This document shows positions 50,714-59,693 of a stretch of DNA of 64,000 bases, in pieces. The DNA is from Mycolicibacterium gadium (lineage in GTDB: Bacteria; Actinomycetota; Actinomycetes; Mycobacteriales; Mycobacteriaceae). The stretch lies in the NCBI RefSeq assembly GCF_010728925.1, contig NZ_AP022608.1, positions 1,054,001 through 1,118,000 of the forward strand, read 5' to 3'. Positions within the stretch are counted from its first letter, which is position 1. Every line of letters starts with the position of its first letter. The notes below the pieces were generated by a model. It worked only from the letters and a program-made list of their open reading frames with translations. It ran no database searches and was not told where the DNA came from. The position numbers and the translations under genes were made by a program.

Positions 50714-52102
50714 CTACACCCCTGCCTGCGCCATCCGGGTGCTCTTCCGAAGATAGAAGTACCAAGTGACCAGGAGCATCACGACAAAGACCGCGACGTA
50801 AAACTGGAGGGCCGGCTCGATGGTGCCGAACTGTGACTTCGACCATGCGTAGGCCAGCGGAACGACAAATCCTCCGAATGCGCCGACCGAAGAAATGATT
50901 CCCAACGCACCTGCGGCCTGCCGGCGCATCTGAACCATCGTCTCGGGAGCGCCGCCGGCGTCCTCGCCTTTCACCCGGAAGATCTTCGAGATCATCCGGT
51001 ATGTAGAGCCGTTGCCTACGCCGGTGGCGATGAAGAGAAGCATGAAACTGACGAAGAACATCGGCATGTTCTTCGCCTGTACCGACCACAACCCTGCGGC
51101 AGCGCCGACAGCCAATGCCATGAAGGCGACCGCAGTGATCCGAGCGCCTCCCACTCGGTCGGAAAGCCAGCCTCCGAAAGGCCTGGCGACCGAGCCGATT
51201 CCAGCACCGAGGAAGGCCCACGCCAAGGCGATGTCACCGCGGTCGAACACCGTCTTCAGCAATGTCGGAAATGCCGCGGAATAGCCGATGAACGATCCGA
51301 ACGTGCCGACGTACAGAAACGACATCACCCATGTGTCGGTGTGACGCAGCGACTGCCAAACGGGTCGGACATCTGCCTTTGCTTCGGAAAGATTGTCCAT
51401 GAACAGATATGCGCAGACGGCGGCGGCCACGGCGAAGGGCACGTAGAAGAGACCGGCGTACGAAAGCGCGACTCCACCTCCGACGATGATCACCATCGGA
51501 ATAACCTTCTGCACCACCGCGACCCCGATGTTTCCGCCCGCGGCGTTAAGTCCCAGTGCCCAGCCTTTCTCCTTCTCGGGGTAGAAGAAAGAGATGTTCG
51601 CCATCGATGATGCGAAGTTTCCGCCGCCGAAGCCGGCGGTGGCGGCTATCAACAGCAGGATTGCGAACGAGATGTCAGGGTTCGACACCGCCCACGCGAG
51701 TCCCAGACATGGGATCACCAGGAGCAGAGCGGATACCACTGTCCAGTTGCGACCTCCGAACACGGGGACCGCGAAGGTGTACGGAAGCCGTAGAAAGGCG
51801 CCGACACCGCTGGGCACGGCGACAAGCCACAAGGCTTCGGTTGCAGTGAGGGCGAATCCGGACGCGGCAGGGCTGCCGTCGCCCCCGGCTGTCATCTGGA
51901 CCACCACGATGCTCCACAACAGCCACACGGAGAAGCCGATGTGTTCGGCGAAGATCGAAAAGATCAGATTGCGACGCGCGATCGGCTTGCCGGTCGTGTT
52001 CCAGAAAGCCGGGTCCTCGGGCCGCCAGTCGTCGATTAAATGCGGCCGCGAAGGGCGTGGCGGCGCGGCAACTGTGCTGGGTTCGGTACCCGTAACAGTC
52101 AT
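50714..52102 (-). CDS. NarK/NasA-type nitrate/nitrite MFS transporter
   Basis: 462-residue major facilitator of the nitrate porter family. Helix-5 nitrate signature GFGGGNFASSMANISFFYPEKEKG (the G-rich nitrate motif is visible in two parts), a second nitrate-signature-like region near AWAFLGAGIGSVARPFGGWLSDRVGG, and the N-terminal cytoplasmic FWNTTGKPIARRNLIFSIFAEHIGF. AGGAG lies 5 nt before ATG 52102, so the TTG one codon earlier is not the start. First gene of the transporter-reductase pair. Confidence 0.92.
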   Translation of the reverse strand: MTVTGTEPSTVAAPPRPSRPHLIDDWRPEDPAFWNTTGKPIARRNLIFSIFAEHIGFSVWLLWSIVVVQMTAGGDGSPAASGFALTATEALWLVAVPSGVGAFLRLPYTFAVPVFGGRNWTVVSALLLVIPCLGLAWAVSNPDISFAILLLIAATAGFGGGNFASSMANISFFYPEKEKGWALGLNAAGGNIGVAVVQKVIPMVIIVGGGVALSYAGLFYVPFAVAAAVCAYLFMDNLSEAKADVRPVWQSLRHTDTWVMSFLYVGTFGSFIGYSAAFPTLLKTVFDRGDIALAWAFLGAGIGSVARPFGGWLSDRVGGARITAVAFMALAVGAAAGLWSVQAKNMPMFFVSFMLLFIATGVGNGSTYRMISKIFRVKGEDAGGAPETMVQMRRQAAGALGIISSVGAFGGFVVPLAYAWSKSQFGTIEPALQFYVAVFVVMLLVTWYFYLRKSTRMAQAGV

Positions 52103-52181
52103 CAAAACTCCTGTCAGAACGTGAAGGTCAGCGATAGGTATCGCTCATGAACTTCGGTCGCCCTGACCGTATGAATCGCCT

Positions 52182-52208
52182 GTTACGGGTCTTGTCGGTC
52201 GCTGTTAC
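52182..52208. promoter_or_regulatory. GlnR-like double box before nitrate operon
   Basis: Two GTTAC pentamers (52182-52186 and 52204-52208), reading GTAAC on the minus strand, exactly 22 bp apart as in GTnAC-N6-x-N6-GTnAC GlnR boxes; the intervening half-site is degenerate. Located 80-107 bp upstream of the transporter start. Nitrogen-limited activation by GlnR is plausible. Confidence 0.42.
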
Positions 52209-52311
52209 GCCGCGGGAAAGTTGTCCTCATCGGCTCACAGCGAGCAATGTCAGTAGTGAGACTCATGACTGACTTCAGATGGAAATAAACCCGCAACAAG
52301 TGCGGTGCAGA

Positions 52312-52704
52312 TCACAGTCCCTCCGGTTTGACCGCCAGCACCGGTTTCGGGCATTCGAGCAGCACGTGCTGCGACACGCTGCCCAGTAGTAGCTTTCCTA
52401 CCGGACTGCGGTGCCGGATGCCGATGACCAGCAGTTCGGCGTCATCGCGGCGCATGGCTGTAAGCAGTTCCTCGGCGGTGTCCACCCCGACGGGCTGGGT
52501 GAGCTCGAATTGGACCCCGCACTCGCTGAGGTGCCGCTCGACGTCGTGCACTTCGTCGGACTGCGCGAATCGAGGGTCGGAGTAAGCCTCCCCCGATGTC
52601 GAATTGATGACCAGCAGCGTGGTGCCGCGGAGTTTCGCCTCGGCGATTCCGTGTTCGAGCGCGGCACGGCCGAACGCGTCCGCGCTGTATCCGACGACGA
52701 TCAT
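52312..52704 (-). CDS. Universal stress protein (single UspA domain)
   Basis: 130-residue UspA fold with the ATP-binding signature [21 protein letters not shown] (G-x2-x-Gx9-GS pattern) and N-terminal [21 protein letters not shown] 52704 overlaps the tctA stop as ATGA, making it the fourth and last gene of the tctC-tctB-tctA operon, so it likely serves the same transport system rather than general stress. Confidence 0.9.
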   Translation of the reverse strand: MIVVGYSADAFGRAALEHGIAEAKLRGTTLLVINSTSGEAYSDPRFAQSDEVHDVERHLSECGVQFELTQPVGVDTAEELLTAMRRDDAELLVIGIRHRSPVGKLLLGSVSQHVLLECPKPVLAVKPEGL

Positions 52705-54242
52705 GACTGGGCCGCCTTCTCGCGTTGGTCCTTGTCGTCCTCGACGATGAGCAGGGTTTCCTCGCTACGGTGCAAAAGTTTGAGTATCAGTGGCATGAGC
52801 AGCAGGATCACCATCAGCACGTACACGACGATCGCGACGGGCTCGGTGAACAGGCTGGTCCAGTCGCCGCCGCCGAGCTGCAGGCTCTGCCGGAGTTGAC
52901 GTTCGATGCGCGGGCCGAGGATGACGCCGATGATGAGCGGGAGCACCGGTAGCCCGAACCTGCGCATCATCAGGCCGAGGAGTCCGAACACCAACAGCAG
53001 CGCGAGATCCAGCGGCTGTACGTTCACCGCGAGTGCACCGAGGCAGGCGAAGAACAGGATGCCGGCGTAGAGGTAGGGCCGCGGTGTGCGTAAGAGCTTG
53101 GCCCACAGCGGCGCCAACGGAAGGTTGAGTAGCAGCAGGAGCAGGTTGCCGATGAAGAGACTGGCGATCAGCGTCCAGATCAGCAGCGGCTCCTTCTCGA
53201 ACAACGTGGGGCCGGGCTGGATTCCGTACGAGACGAACGCCGTCAGAATGACCGCAGCGGTGGCGTTGGTGGGCAGACCGAGCGACAGCATCGGCACGAG
53301 AGTGCCTGCGGCCGAGGCATTGTTGGCAGCCTCTGGGCCCGCGACACCCTCGATGGCGCCCTTGCCGAACTCCTCTTTGTGCTTCGAGAGTCTTTTCTCC
53401 GTGATGTAGGACAGGAATGTCGGCAGTTCCGCGCCACCGGCGGGCAGCGCGCCGAACGGGAAGCCGTAGGCGGTGCCGCGCAACCACGGTTTCCAGGACC
53501 GCTGCCAGTCGCTCTTGCCCATCCAGGGCCTGCCGACGGGGATGACGTCCGCGGGCCGGCGACGCAGATGTGCTGCGACCCATAGAGCTTCGCCGACCGC
53601 GAAGATGGCGACCGCGATGATCACGATGTCGATGCCGTCGGACAGCAGCGGGATGCCGAATGTGGCACGCGGCTGCCCGGTGAGGAAGTCGATGCCGACC
53701 ACGCCGATCGCCAAGCCGAGGAACAGCGAGATGGCGCCGCGCAGCTTAGAGGATCCCAGCACCGCGGTGACGGCGACGAGAGCGAACAGCATTATCGCCA
53801 GATACGACGGAGCGCCAAGAGTCACCGCGAAACGGGAGATCGGCGGCGCGAAGGCAGCCAGTAGTGCGGTGCCGATCGTGCCGGCCACGAATGATCCGAT
53901 GGCGGCGGTGGCCAACGCTTGGGCGGCACGCCCAGCCTTCGCCATCTTGTTGCCCTCGATCGCCGTGATGACCGATGAGGACTCCCCCGGTGTGTTCAAC
54001 AAGATCGAGGTCGTGGAACCGCCGTACATTCCGCCGTAGAAGATGCCTGCGAACATGATGAAGGCCGCACTCGGGCTGACGTTGTAGGTGATGGGCAACA
54101 GCAGCGCGACGGTCATCGCCGGCCCGATGCCGGGCAGGACGCCGACCGCGGTGCCCAGCAGCACACCGATGACGGCGTACAGCAGATTCATCGGGGTCGC
54201 GGCCTGCTCGAACCCCTGGATCAGCCAGTCAAGATTGTCCAT
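52701..54242 (-). CDS. tctA: Tripartite tricarboxylate transporter, large permease TctA
   Basis: 513-residue, about 12-helix large membrane subunit of a TTT-family transporter. Family signatures: [41 protein letters not shown] near the N-terminus and the repeat [48 protein letters not shown] in the middle. ATG 54242 lies just after the tctB stop; an earlier ATG at 54257 would overlap tctB. Works with TctB and the binding lipoprotein TctC. Confidence 0.94.
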   Translation of the reverse strand: MDNLDWLIQGFEQAATPMNLLYAVIGVLLGTAVGVLPGIGPAMTVALLLPITYNVSPSAAFIMFAGIFYGGMYGGSTTSILLNTPGESSSVITAIEGNKMAKAGRAAQALATAAIGSFVAGTIGTALLAAFAPPISRFAVTLGAPSYLAIMLFALVAVTAVLGSSKLRGAISLFLGLAIGVVGIDFLTGQPRATFGIPLLSDGIDIVIIAVAIFAVGEALWVAAHLRRRPADVIPVGRPWMGKSDWQRSWKPWLRGTAYGFPFGALPAGGAELPTFLSYITEKRLSKHKEEFGKGAIEGVAGPEAANNASAAGTLVPMLSLGLPTNATAAVILTAFVSYGIQPGPTLFEKEPLLIWTLIASLFIGNLLLLLLNLPLAPLWAKLLRTPRPYLYAGILFFACLGALAVNVQPLDLALLLVFGLLGLMMRRFGLPVLPLIIGVILGPRIERQLRQSLQLGGGDWTSLFTEPVAIVVYVLMVILLLMPLILKLLHRSEETLLIVEDDKDQREKAAQS

Positions 54243-54243
54243 G

Positions 54244-54768
54244 TCAGAGGATTCCATCCAGAATGCCTGCGGGCAAAGGGATTCCAAGCCCGGAATAGAA
54301 CGCGTAGAAACTGCCGACTGAGAGCACCGCGCCGATGACGATGTTGCGGACGTAATGCTTACTGCCCAGGACTGTCGCGGTCCCCGCGAACAGCAGAGCG
54401 CCGGTGATCGCCCAGCCCAGCGGCGTCACGAGCAGGATCGTGGCGACGAAGATACCGACGAGCAGGCCCACGGTACGCCAGTCAGCCGGAGCGTCAGGGT
54501 CGACGTCCTCACCGGCGTCCGCCTCCCCCACCGACCCGCGCGGGATCGCGATGGCCAACACGATTGCCAGAGCGATCAATACGACGCCGATGACGACGGG
54601 GAACATCTTCGGGCCTACAGGGTCGACCTTCGCAAAGCCCGCCTCGAGGGTGAGCGCGTCGTAGATCACGAATGCGCCGACCGCGACGAGCACGGCACAG
54701 ACGAGGTACTGCGCTTTGTCTGTTCGTTTCTCGGGCGATGCGGTCACTGCATCGTCGGTCGTCGTCAT
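54244..54768 (-). CDS. tctB: Tripartite tricarboxylate transporter, small subunit TctB
   Basis: 174-residue membrane protein with four hydrophobic helices ([77 protein letters not shown]) and the [10 protein letters not shown] motif typical of TctB. A cytoplasmic acidic loop ([15 protein letters not shown]) separates helices 2 and 3. ATG 54768 overlaps the tctC stop (ATGA). Confidence 0.9.
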   Translation of the reverse strand: MTTTDDAVTASPEKRTDKAQYLVCAVLVAVGAFVIYDALTLEAGFAKVDPVGPKMFPVVIGVVLIALAIVLAIAIPRGSVGEADAGEDVDPDAPADWRTVGLLVGIFVATILLVTPLGWAITGALLFAGTATVLGSKHYVRNIVIGAVLSVGSFYAFYSGLGIPLPAGILDGIL

Positions 54769-55748
54769 AGCAGCCCCAGCTCGGTCAGGGTCGTGGAGAC
54801 CCGGTTGTCTTGTTCTACGAGAAACTCTTCGAACGCTTCGCCTGTCATGAACGCGTCGGTCCAGCCGTTCTTCACCAGCGCGTCTTTCCACCCCTGGGTG
54901 GCGTGGAGGTCTTCGAGCGCCTTGATCATCGATCTCCTGGCGTCGTCGGAAATGCCCGGCGGCGCAAGGACTCCGCGCCAGTTGGCGAAGGTCATGTCGA
55001 TGCCCGACTCCTTGAGGGTCGGGGCGTCGATGCCTTCGACCCGCTCATCGCTGGACACGGCGAGCACGCGCAATTGGCCGGCGTCGATCTGATCGATGAG
55101 CTCGCCGGGACTCGACGAACCGACCGTGATCTTCTTGCCGAGCAGTGCGGTCAGCAGATCGCCGCCGCCGTCATAGGTGACGAAGTTCACCGATTTCGGG
55201 TCGATGCCGACCGTTTTCGCGAGTTCCATGGGGAACAGATGGTCCGGTCCACCCGGCGACGAACCGCCGCCGATCGTGACTTTGGCGGGATCGGCTTTCC
55301 AGGCTGCGACGAAGTCCTGCACGGTTTTGAAGGGTGAATCGGCGGGAACGAAAATCGCTCCGGGATCCTCGATCAACTTCGCGAGCGCGGTCGCATCGGA
55401 CGCCTTGATCTTCGATCCATTGGTGTACGTGGCGCCGACGACACCCAGGCCCATCGTCATCATGAGGTCGTCGTTGCCCTTTTCGTTCATCAGCCGGGCC
55501 ATCGCCACGGTGCCACCGGCGCCGAGCACATTGAAGACTTCGACCCGACCGGTGATGTCGTCGTCCTGCATGATCTTCACCGCGGTCCGCGCGGTCAGGT
55601 CGTAGCCGCCGCCGGGGCTGTTGGGCACCATCATGCGCAGCCGGTGCAGGCCGAGTTCGCCGCTGTCGCGGGTGACGCCGCAGGCTGTCACCAAAAGTGC
55701 GGCGATCAGGACGATGACGATCATCGGCCGGGTGTGCTTGGTCTTCAC
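54765..55748 (-). CDS. tctC: TctC/Bug-type substrate-binding lipoprotein
   Basis: 327-residue extracytoplasmic solute receptor of the TTT system. Signal TRPMIVIVLIAALLVTAC with lipobox VTAC fits the lipid-anchored binding proteins of Gram-positives. Bug-family pattern: MMVPNSPGGGYDLTART, GAGGTVAMARLMNEKG, and a C-terminal VLAPPGISDDARRSMIKAL. Ligand probably a di- or tricarboxylate. GTG 55748 is chosen over an upstream frame to give the normal signal peptide. First gene of the operon, divergent from the sensor kinase by 65 bp. Confidence 0.92.
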   Translation of the reverse strand: MKTKHTRPMIVIVLIAALLVTACGVTRDSGELGLHRLRMMVPNSPGGGYDLTARTAVKIMQDDDITGRVEVFNVLGAGGTVAMARLMNEKGNDDLMMTMGLGVVGATYTNGSKIKASDATALAKLIEDPGAIFVPADSPFKTVQDFVAAWKADPAKVTIGGGSSPGGPDHLFPMELAKTVGIDPKSVNFVTYDGGGDLLTALLGKKITVGSSSPGELIDQIDAGQLRVLAVSSDERVEGIDAPTLKESGIDMTFANWRGVLAPPGISDDARRSMIKALEDLHATQGWKDALVKNGWTDAFMTGEAFEEFLVEQDNRVSTTLTELGLL

Positions 55749-55793
55749 GTCGTTCCCCAGTCTCTTGTGATGCTCAGCAATACTGGACCCCAA

Positions 55794-55811
55794 CAGTGAC
55801 CTGAGTCACTG
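55794..55811. promoter_or_regulatory. 18-bp palindrome between tctC and sensor kinase gene
   Basis: CAGTGAC-CTGA-GTCACTG, perfect 7-bp arms with 4-nt spacer, ending 2 nt before the kinase ATG. The only strong symmetric element in the divergent spacer, so a candidate binding site for the cognate response regulator. Confidence 0.45.
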
Positions 55812-55813
55812 AT

Positions 55814-57469
55814 ATGGACGCAAAGGACGTTTTGGTCGTTGTGAAACTTCTCCGCTCACCGACGCGAGGCTTCCGCAGCCTGGCGGGCCAGTTCCTGGTC
55901 TTTCAATTGCTGGTCGTCGCCATCGTGCTGATCGCGGTGGCGGCGGTGTCGTTGGCGCAGTCGACGCGGGAGTTCCGAGAGGTGCGTGGCGCTCGGATGA
56001 TCGCTGTCGCCGAGAACATGGCGTCCACGCCGATCGTGCGCGACAGGTATGCCGACCCTGGAGCCGCCACGATGCTGGCGCCGGAGGTAGACCGTGCGGT
56101 GGCGCTGTCGGGTGCGGGGCTCGCAGAGATCATCGACCCGGGTGGCACGGTGCGGGTGTCGTCGGATCCGTCGCGCATCGGCACGCAGGTCGACCTGGGG
56201 CCGACGAGGGCGGACGAAGGGCGGGCCTGGTTCGGCGATCTGACGATCGACGGGGTGCACAGCCTCGTGGGCGAGGTGCCCATCCTCGCCGACACCGGCG
56301 ACGTGGTGTCGGTGGCGTCGGTCAGCGAGCGTTATCCGTCGGTGTGGGAGTTGATGGGCGCGTCCGGGGAGCGCGTGCTGTTCTATCTCGGCTTGGGCGC
56401 AGCGCTGGGCCTGCTCGCATCGTGGCTGCTGTCGAGGCGGATCAAACGGCACACCCGTGGGTTGGAGATTGCTGAGATCGCCGGGCTTGCGGATCATCGG
56501 GAAGCGTTGTTGCACAGCATTCGCGAGGGCGTCGTCGCGGTGAACAACGAGGGCGACATCACGCTGCTCAACGACAGCGCGCAGGATCTGCTGGGGGTGA
56601 CCGACGATGCGGTGGGGCGTCCGGTGGACAGCGTGGGGCTGGATCCCGCCGTCGTCGACTTCTTGCTGTCGGGTGAGGACGGCCAGTCCGCAGGCGATAC
56701 TGTGATCGTCACGCGGACAAGGGTGCTGGCGTTGAACCGGAGGGCGGCGACGAGCCAGGGTCAGCAAATCGGCACGGTCACGACGATGCGTGACAGTACC
56801 GAGCTCGCGGCTCTGCAGGGGCAGCTGTCGTCGCACAAAAGCGTGACGGACACGTTGCGCGCTCAGACGCACGAATTCGCGAACCAGCTGCACACCATCT
56901 CTGGCTTGGTCCAGCTGGGTGAATACGATTCGGTGCGTGATCTGGTGGGCACTTTGACACGACGGCGCGCAGAAATCAGCGATGCAGTGACGCAACGTAT
57001 TTCCGATCCCGCCGTGGCGGCTTTGTTGATCGCGAAGACGACGCTGGCGGCCGAGAGCGGGGTGTCGCTCGAGATCGGCCCGGAGTCGCATCTGGCGGCG
57101 TTGCCGCCCGCGCTGGCGACCGACGTGATCACATTGCTGGGCAATCTCATCGACAATGCGGTCGATGTGTCGGTGGGGTCGAACTCGGCTCGGGTCACGG
57201 TCAGCATCGGTGACCGTGCGGGGTTGACGATCTCTGTCGCGGACTCGGGGCCGGGTGTGCCCGAGCATCTTCGGGAGTCGATCTTTGCGCGGGGCGTGAC
57301 CTCCAAGTCTGAGGTCCCCGGCGGGCGGGGTATCGGGCTGGCACTGGTGCGGATCGTGACGTCGCAGCACGGCGGAACGGTGCAGGTGACCGACGACCCG
57401 GTGGGTGGCGCACTTTTCGTAGTGAGGCTGCCGGCGAGCGTCGTTGCCGAGAAGGCCGCCCATGCGTGA
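55814..57469 (+). CDS. CitA/DcuS-type sensor histidine kinase
   Basis: 551-residue membrane sensor of carboxylates. TM1 about 27-47, extracytoplasmic PDC/sCache domain about 50-185, TM2 about 190-208 (LFYLGLGAALGLLASWLLS), PAS about 222-330 (LLHSIREGVVAVNNEGDITLLNDSAQDLL). The dimerisation helix has phospho-acceptor His in AQTHEFANQLHTISGLVQLG, and the HATPase_c domain shows LLGNLIDNAVD (N box), VADSGPGVP (G1) and GGRGIGLALV (G2). Divergent from tctCBA and overlapping the regulator gene. Confidence 0.95.
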   Translation: MDAKDVLVVVKLLRSPTRGFRSLAGQFLVFQLLVVAIVLIAVAAVSLAQSTREFREVRGARMIAVAENMASTPIVRDRYADPGAATMLAPEVDRAVALSGAGLAEIIDPGGTVRVSSDPSRIGTQVDLGPTRADEGRAWFGDLTIDGVHSLVGEVPILADTGDVVSVASVSERYPSVWELMGASGERVLFYLGLGAALGLLASWLLSRRIKRHTRGLEIAEIAGLADHREALLHSIREGVVAVNNEGDITLLNDSAQDLLGVTDDAVGRPVDSVGLDPAVVDFLLSGEDGQSAGDTVIVTRTRVLALNRRAATSQGQQIGTVTTMRDSTELAALQGQLSSHKSVTDTLRAQTHEFANQLHTISGLVQLGEYDSVRDLVGTLTRRRAEISDAVTQRISDPAVAALLIAKTTLAAESGVSLEIGPESHLAALPPALATDVITLLGNLIDNAVDVSVGSNSARVTVSIGDRAGLTISVADSGPGVPEHLRESIFARGVTSKSEVPGGRGIGLALVRIVTSQHGGTVQVTDDPVGGALFVVRLPASVVAEKAAHA

Positions 57470-58127
57470 CGTGCTGATCGTCGACGACGACTTCATGGTG
57501 GCCGAGATCCATCGGCGATTTGTCGAACAGGTAGATGGCTTTCGGGCGACCGGGGTAACGCGAACGGGGACGGAAGCGCTGACCGCGGTAAACGACTTGC
57601 AGCCCGACCTGGTGCTACTGGACGTGTATCTGCCGGATATGACGGGCCTGGAGGTGCTGCAGCGATTGCGGTCGGATCGAAACCTGGTCGGCGTCATCAT
57701 GATCACCGCGGCGCGGGAGTTGGACACCGTCAAAGGTGCCTTGGACGGTGGGGCCGCCGATTTCCTGATCAAGCCGTTCGAGTTTCCGCAATTCAGGGCG
57801 AAGTTGGAGGCGTTCGCGGCACGGGCGGACACCCTGGAGTCCGCCGGTGGGATCGACCAGTCGCTGGTCGACTCCTTGTTTGGTCGGCCCGGAGGGACGA
57901 CACAGGCCCTGCCGAAGGGCCTGGGCGCCGAGACGGGCCGGCTGGTGCTGGACGCGGTCCGCAGCGCCGGCGAGGTCTCTGCGGCCGAGTGCGCGGATCT
58001 GGTCGGGATTTCGCGAGTTAGCGCGCGGCGCTATCTCGAGCATTATCTGAGCACGGAGGTACTGGAGTTGCGATTGCAGTATGGCGCAGGCAGACCCGAG
58101 CGGCGGTATCACTTACGCGGCGTGTAG
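57462..58127 (+). CDS. CitB/DcuR-type response regulator
   Basis: 221-residue regulator. Receiver domain: acidic pocket VLIVDDDFMVAE, phospho-acceptor Asp in LVLLDVYLPDMTG, Thr in MITAARE, and Lys in LIKPFEF. C-terminal HTH of the CitB type (SAGEVSAAECADLVGISRVSARRYLEHYL). ATG 57462 overlaps the kinase stop by 8 bp. Likely activates tctCBA-usp in response to the substrate. The last 15 bp overlap the convergent 13E12 gene. Confidence 0.94.
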   Translation: MRDVLIVDDDFMVAEIHRRFVEQVDGFRATGVTRTGTEALTAVNDLQPDLVLLDVYLPDMTGLEVLQRLRSDRNLVGVIMITAARELDTVKGALDGGAADFLIKPFEFPQFRAKLEAFAARADTLESAGGIDQSLVDSLFGRPGGTTQALPKGLGAETGRLVLDAVRSAGEVSAAECADLVGISRVSARRYLEHYLSTEVLELRLQYGAGRPERRYHLRGV

Positions 58128-59399
58128 ATCAGCGAGCTCGATGCCGATTCTGACTTCGACTTCGCTCACGGTGACCAATCGAGATCCTGGCAGTGGTGGC
58201 GCCGTCGAGCGGTAGTGCGCACCGGTGGGCGTCACGAATTCGGCCGTATGGACTCCGTCTGCCTCACAGGTGTTCACCTCCCAGCCGGGTGACTCCTTGA
58301 CGTAGTTGCAGTGTGCGCACATGCCCAGGCCATTGAGTGCATGAGTTGGTCCCCCGCGACTCTTGGGCACGGCGTGATCCCGATGCCGAATCGGGGCATC
58401 GCAATACGGCGTTCGACAGGTTCGATCTCGCAACGCGATGAATTTCGCCAATCCCTTCGGGAAGCATCGTGACCGCGATTCCATCGCCACCAGCGATCCA
58501 GACTTGGGATGGCGGTAGAGCCGTCGCAAGGTGGCCTTCGACCGATCATCGCCGACTGCATCGTCGACCAGCTTGCGAGCGATCTCGGCGGGTATAGGCC
58601 CGTAGCCTTCGACCACGGCTGCGCAGTTGTCATCACCGAACAACGCTTGATCCGACATCACGAGGTTGACCGCAACTGGCTCGGGAGTCTCAGCCGATCG
58701 ACCGGTGACGCGTTCCGTCAGGGTGTCGGCCATGACCTGGCCCCGGGTCCGGTCGTCGAATGTCGTGTCGGCGGCGCGTTTTAGTGCCGCGTAGACACTC
58801 ACACCCTGCTTGACCGGCAACAGTGCGGTCACCACCGTCATGGCGTCAGGCGCAGGACGGATACTCACGAAGCGGTCCGCCTCCGCTCTGGCTGCCCGGT
58901 CCACCACCGCCTGGACGTTCAGCCGGCAGGCGATGTCTTTGGCATCGGCGGTGATGCGAGAGTTGCCTTTCCCGTCGAGATTGCTGATATCTGCGCACAT
59001 TTCGGCATCCAGCGTCCGACGGTCCTCAATGCTGAGGCATGCGGACTCGCGAACAATCAGCGTCGCGCGCCATTCTGATAGCGCGCCGCATTCCAAGGCG
59101 GCCAGCGTGCACGGCATTTCGCCCACCAGAGCTTTGGCGAAGCCAAGATGCCGGTTCCCGCACGACGGGGAATCGCGCCGCGCTAACGCGACTTCGCTGC
59201 ACAGGCCTCTGCCTCGTTGTTTCGCCGGCACCCCCGCCGCGGCCTCCTCCCCACGACGACGCTTATCCAGTGCAGCAGTTGCGCGGGCCTGACCGGCCGC
59301 AGCAGCCGCCTTCAACCGCTCAAAGTCCGCGATCTCAGCGATCAACTCAGCCTCATCCGCGAGCGGATCGACCGAGGTCAACGCAGTGATATCGAACAT
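58113..59399 (-). CDS. DUF222/HNH endonuclease, 13E12-repeat family
   Basis: 428-residue protein of the REP13E12-type family abundant in mycobacteria. The N-terminal DUF222 helical region (ELIAEIADFERLKAAAAAGQARATAAL, then ECGALSEWRATLIVRES) is followed by a C-terminal HNH nuclease: CRTPYC, HRDHAVPKSRGGPTHALNGLGMCAHCNYVKE, with two Cys pairs for zinc and the H-N-H residues present. Full length and apparently intact. These genes are mobile-associated or defence-associated candidates; function unproven. An IS110 element lies immediately beyond its 5' end. Confidence 0.87.
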   Translation of the reverse strand: MFDITALTSVDPLADEAELIAEIADFERLKAAAAAGQARATAALDKRRRGEEAAAGVPAKQRGRGLCSEVALARRDSPSCGNRHLGFAKALVGEMPCTLAALECGALSEWRATLIVRESACLSIEDRRTLDAEMCADISNLDGKGNSRITADAKDIACRLNVQAVVDRAARAEADRFVSIRPAPDAMTVVTALLPVKQGVSVYAALKRAADTTFDDRTRGQVMADTLTERVTGRSAETPEPVAVNLVMSDQALFGDDNCAAVVEGYGPIPAEIARKLVDDAVGDDRSKATLRRLYRHPKSGSLVAMESRSRCFPKGLAKFIALRDRTCRTPYCDAPIRHRDHAVPKSRGGPTHALNGLGMCAHCNYVKESPGWEVNTCEADGVHTAEFVTPTGAHYRSTAPPLPGSRLVTVSEVEVRIGIELADLHAA

Positions 59400-59570
59400 G
59401 TGTTCGACACTACTCGGTCACTGTGACATTGATTCCGTTAAACGGGTTCGGGTGAGGATGGTCTTGCTCGTTCGCCGCCGGTGATGACTCGGCCTCTGAC
59501 TGGCGCCCTGCTGGGTTGTCTTCCAATTGATTTGTCTCACCGGCGACGTGCGGGCAAGTACCACAACAGC

Positions 59571-59646
59571 CCTGGTAGGGCGGACATGACTTAATCAGGA
59601 GCCTGTCCGCTGCCTCATCAATGTCTTGTCTGCCCGCCCTACCGGG
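59571..59646 (+). ncRNA. Putative IS110 bridge RNA hairpin
   Basis: Upstream of the transposase, CCTGGTAGGGCGG (59571-59583) pairs CCGCCCTACCGGG (59634-59646) over 13 bp with one G-T pair. Inside is a second pairing GACAT/ATGTC (59583-59587, 59621-59625) and a large internal region, as expected for a bridge RNA with loops. IS110-group elements encode their guide RNA in exactly this 5' non-coding position. Loop specificity not derived. Confidence 0.5.
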
Positions 59647-59693
59647 TTGTCACTCGGCCGCACGGTTCATTGCACGGAGAGGACACCACCATC

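Noticed and set aside
55856..57832. 658-codon minus-strand frame opposite the sensor kinase
   Set aside because: The plus strand encodes an intact CitA-like kinase with all kinase motifs; the antisense frame is rich in Arg, His and Pro with no domain.
59450..59570. Terminal inverted repeats or target duplications of the IS element
   Set aside because: None could be seen by eye, as expected for IS110; the ends are left approximate.
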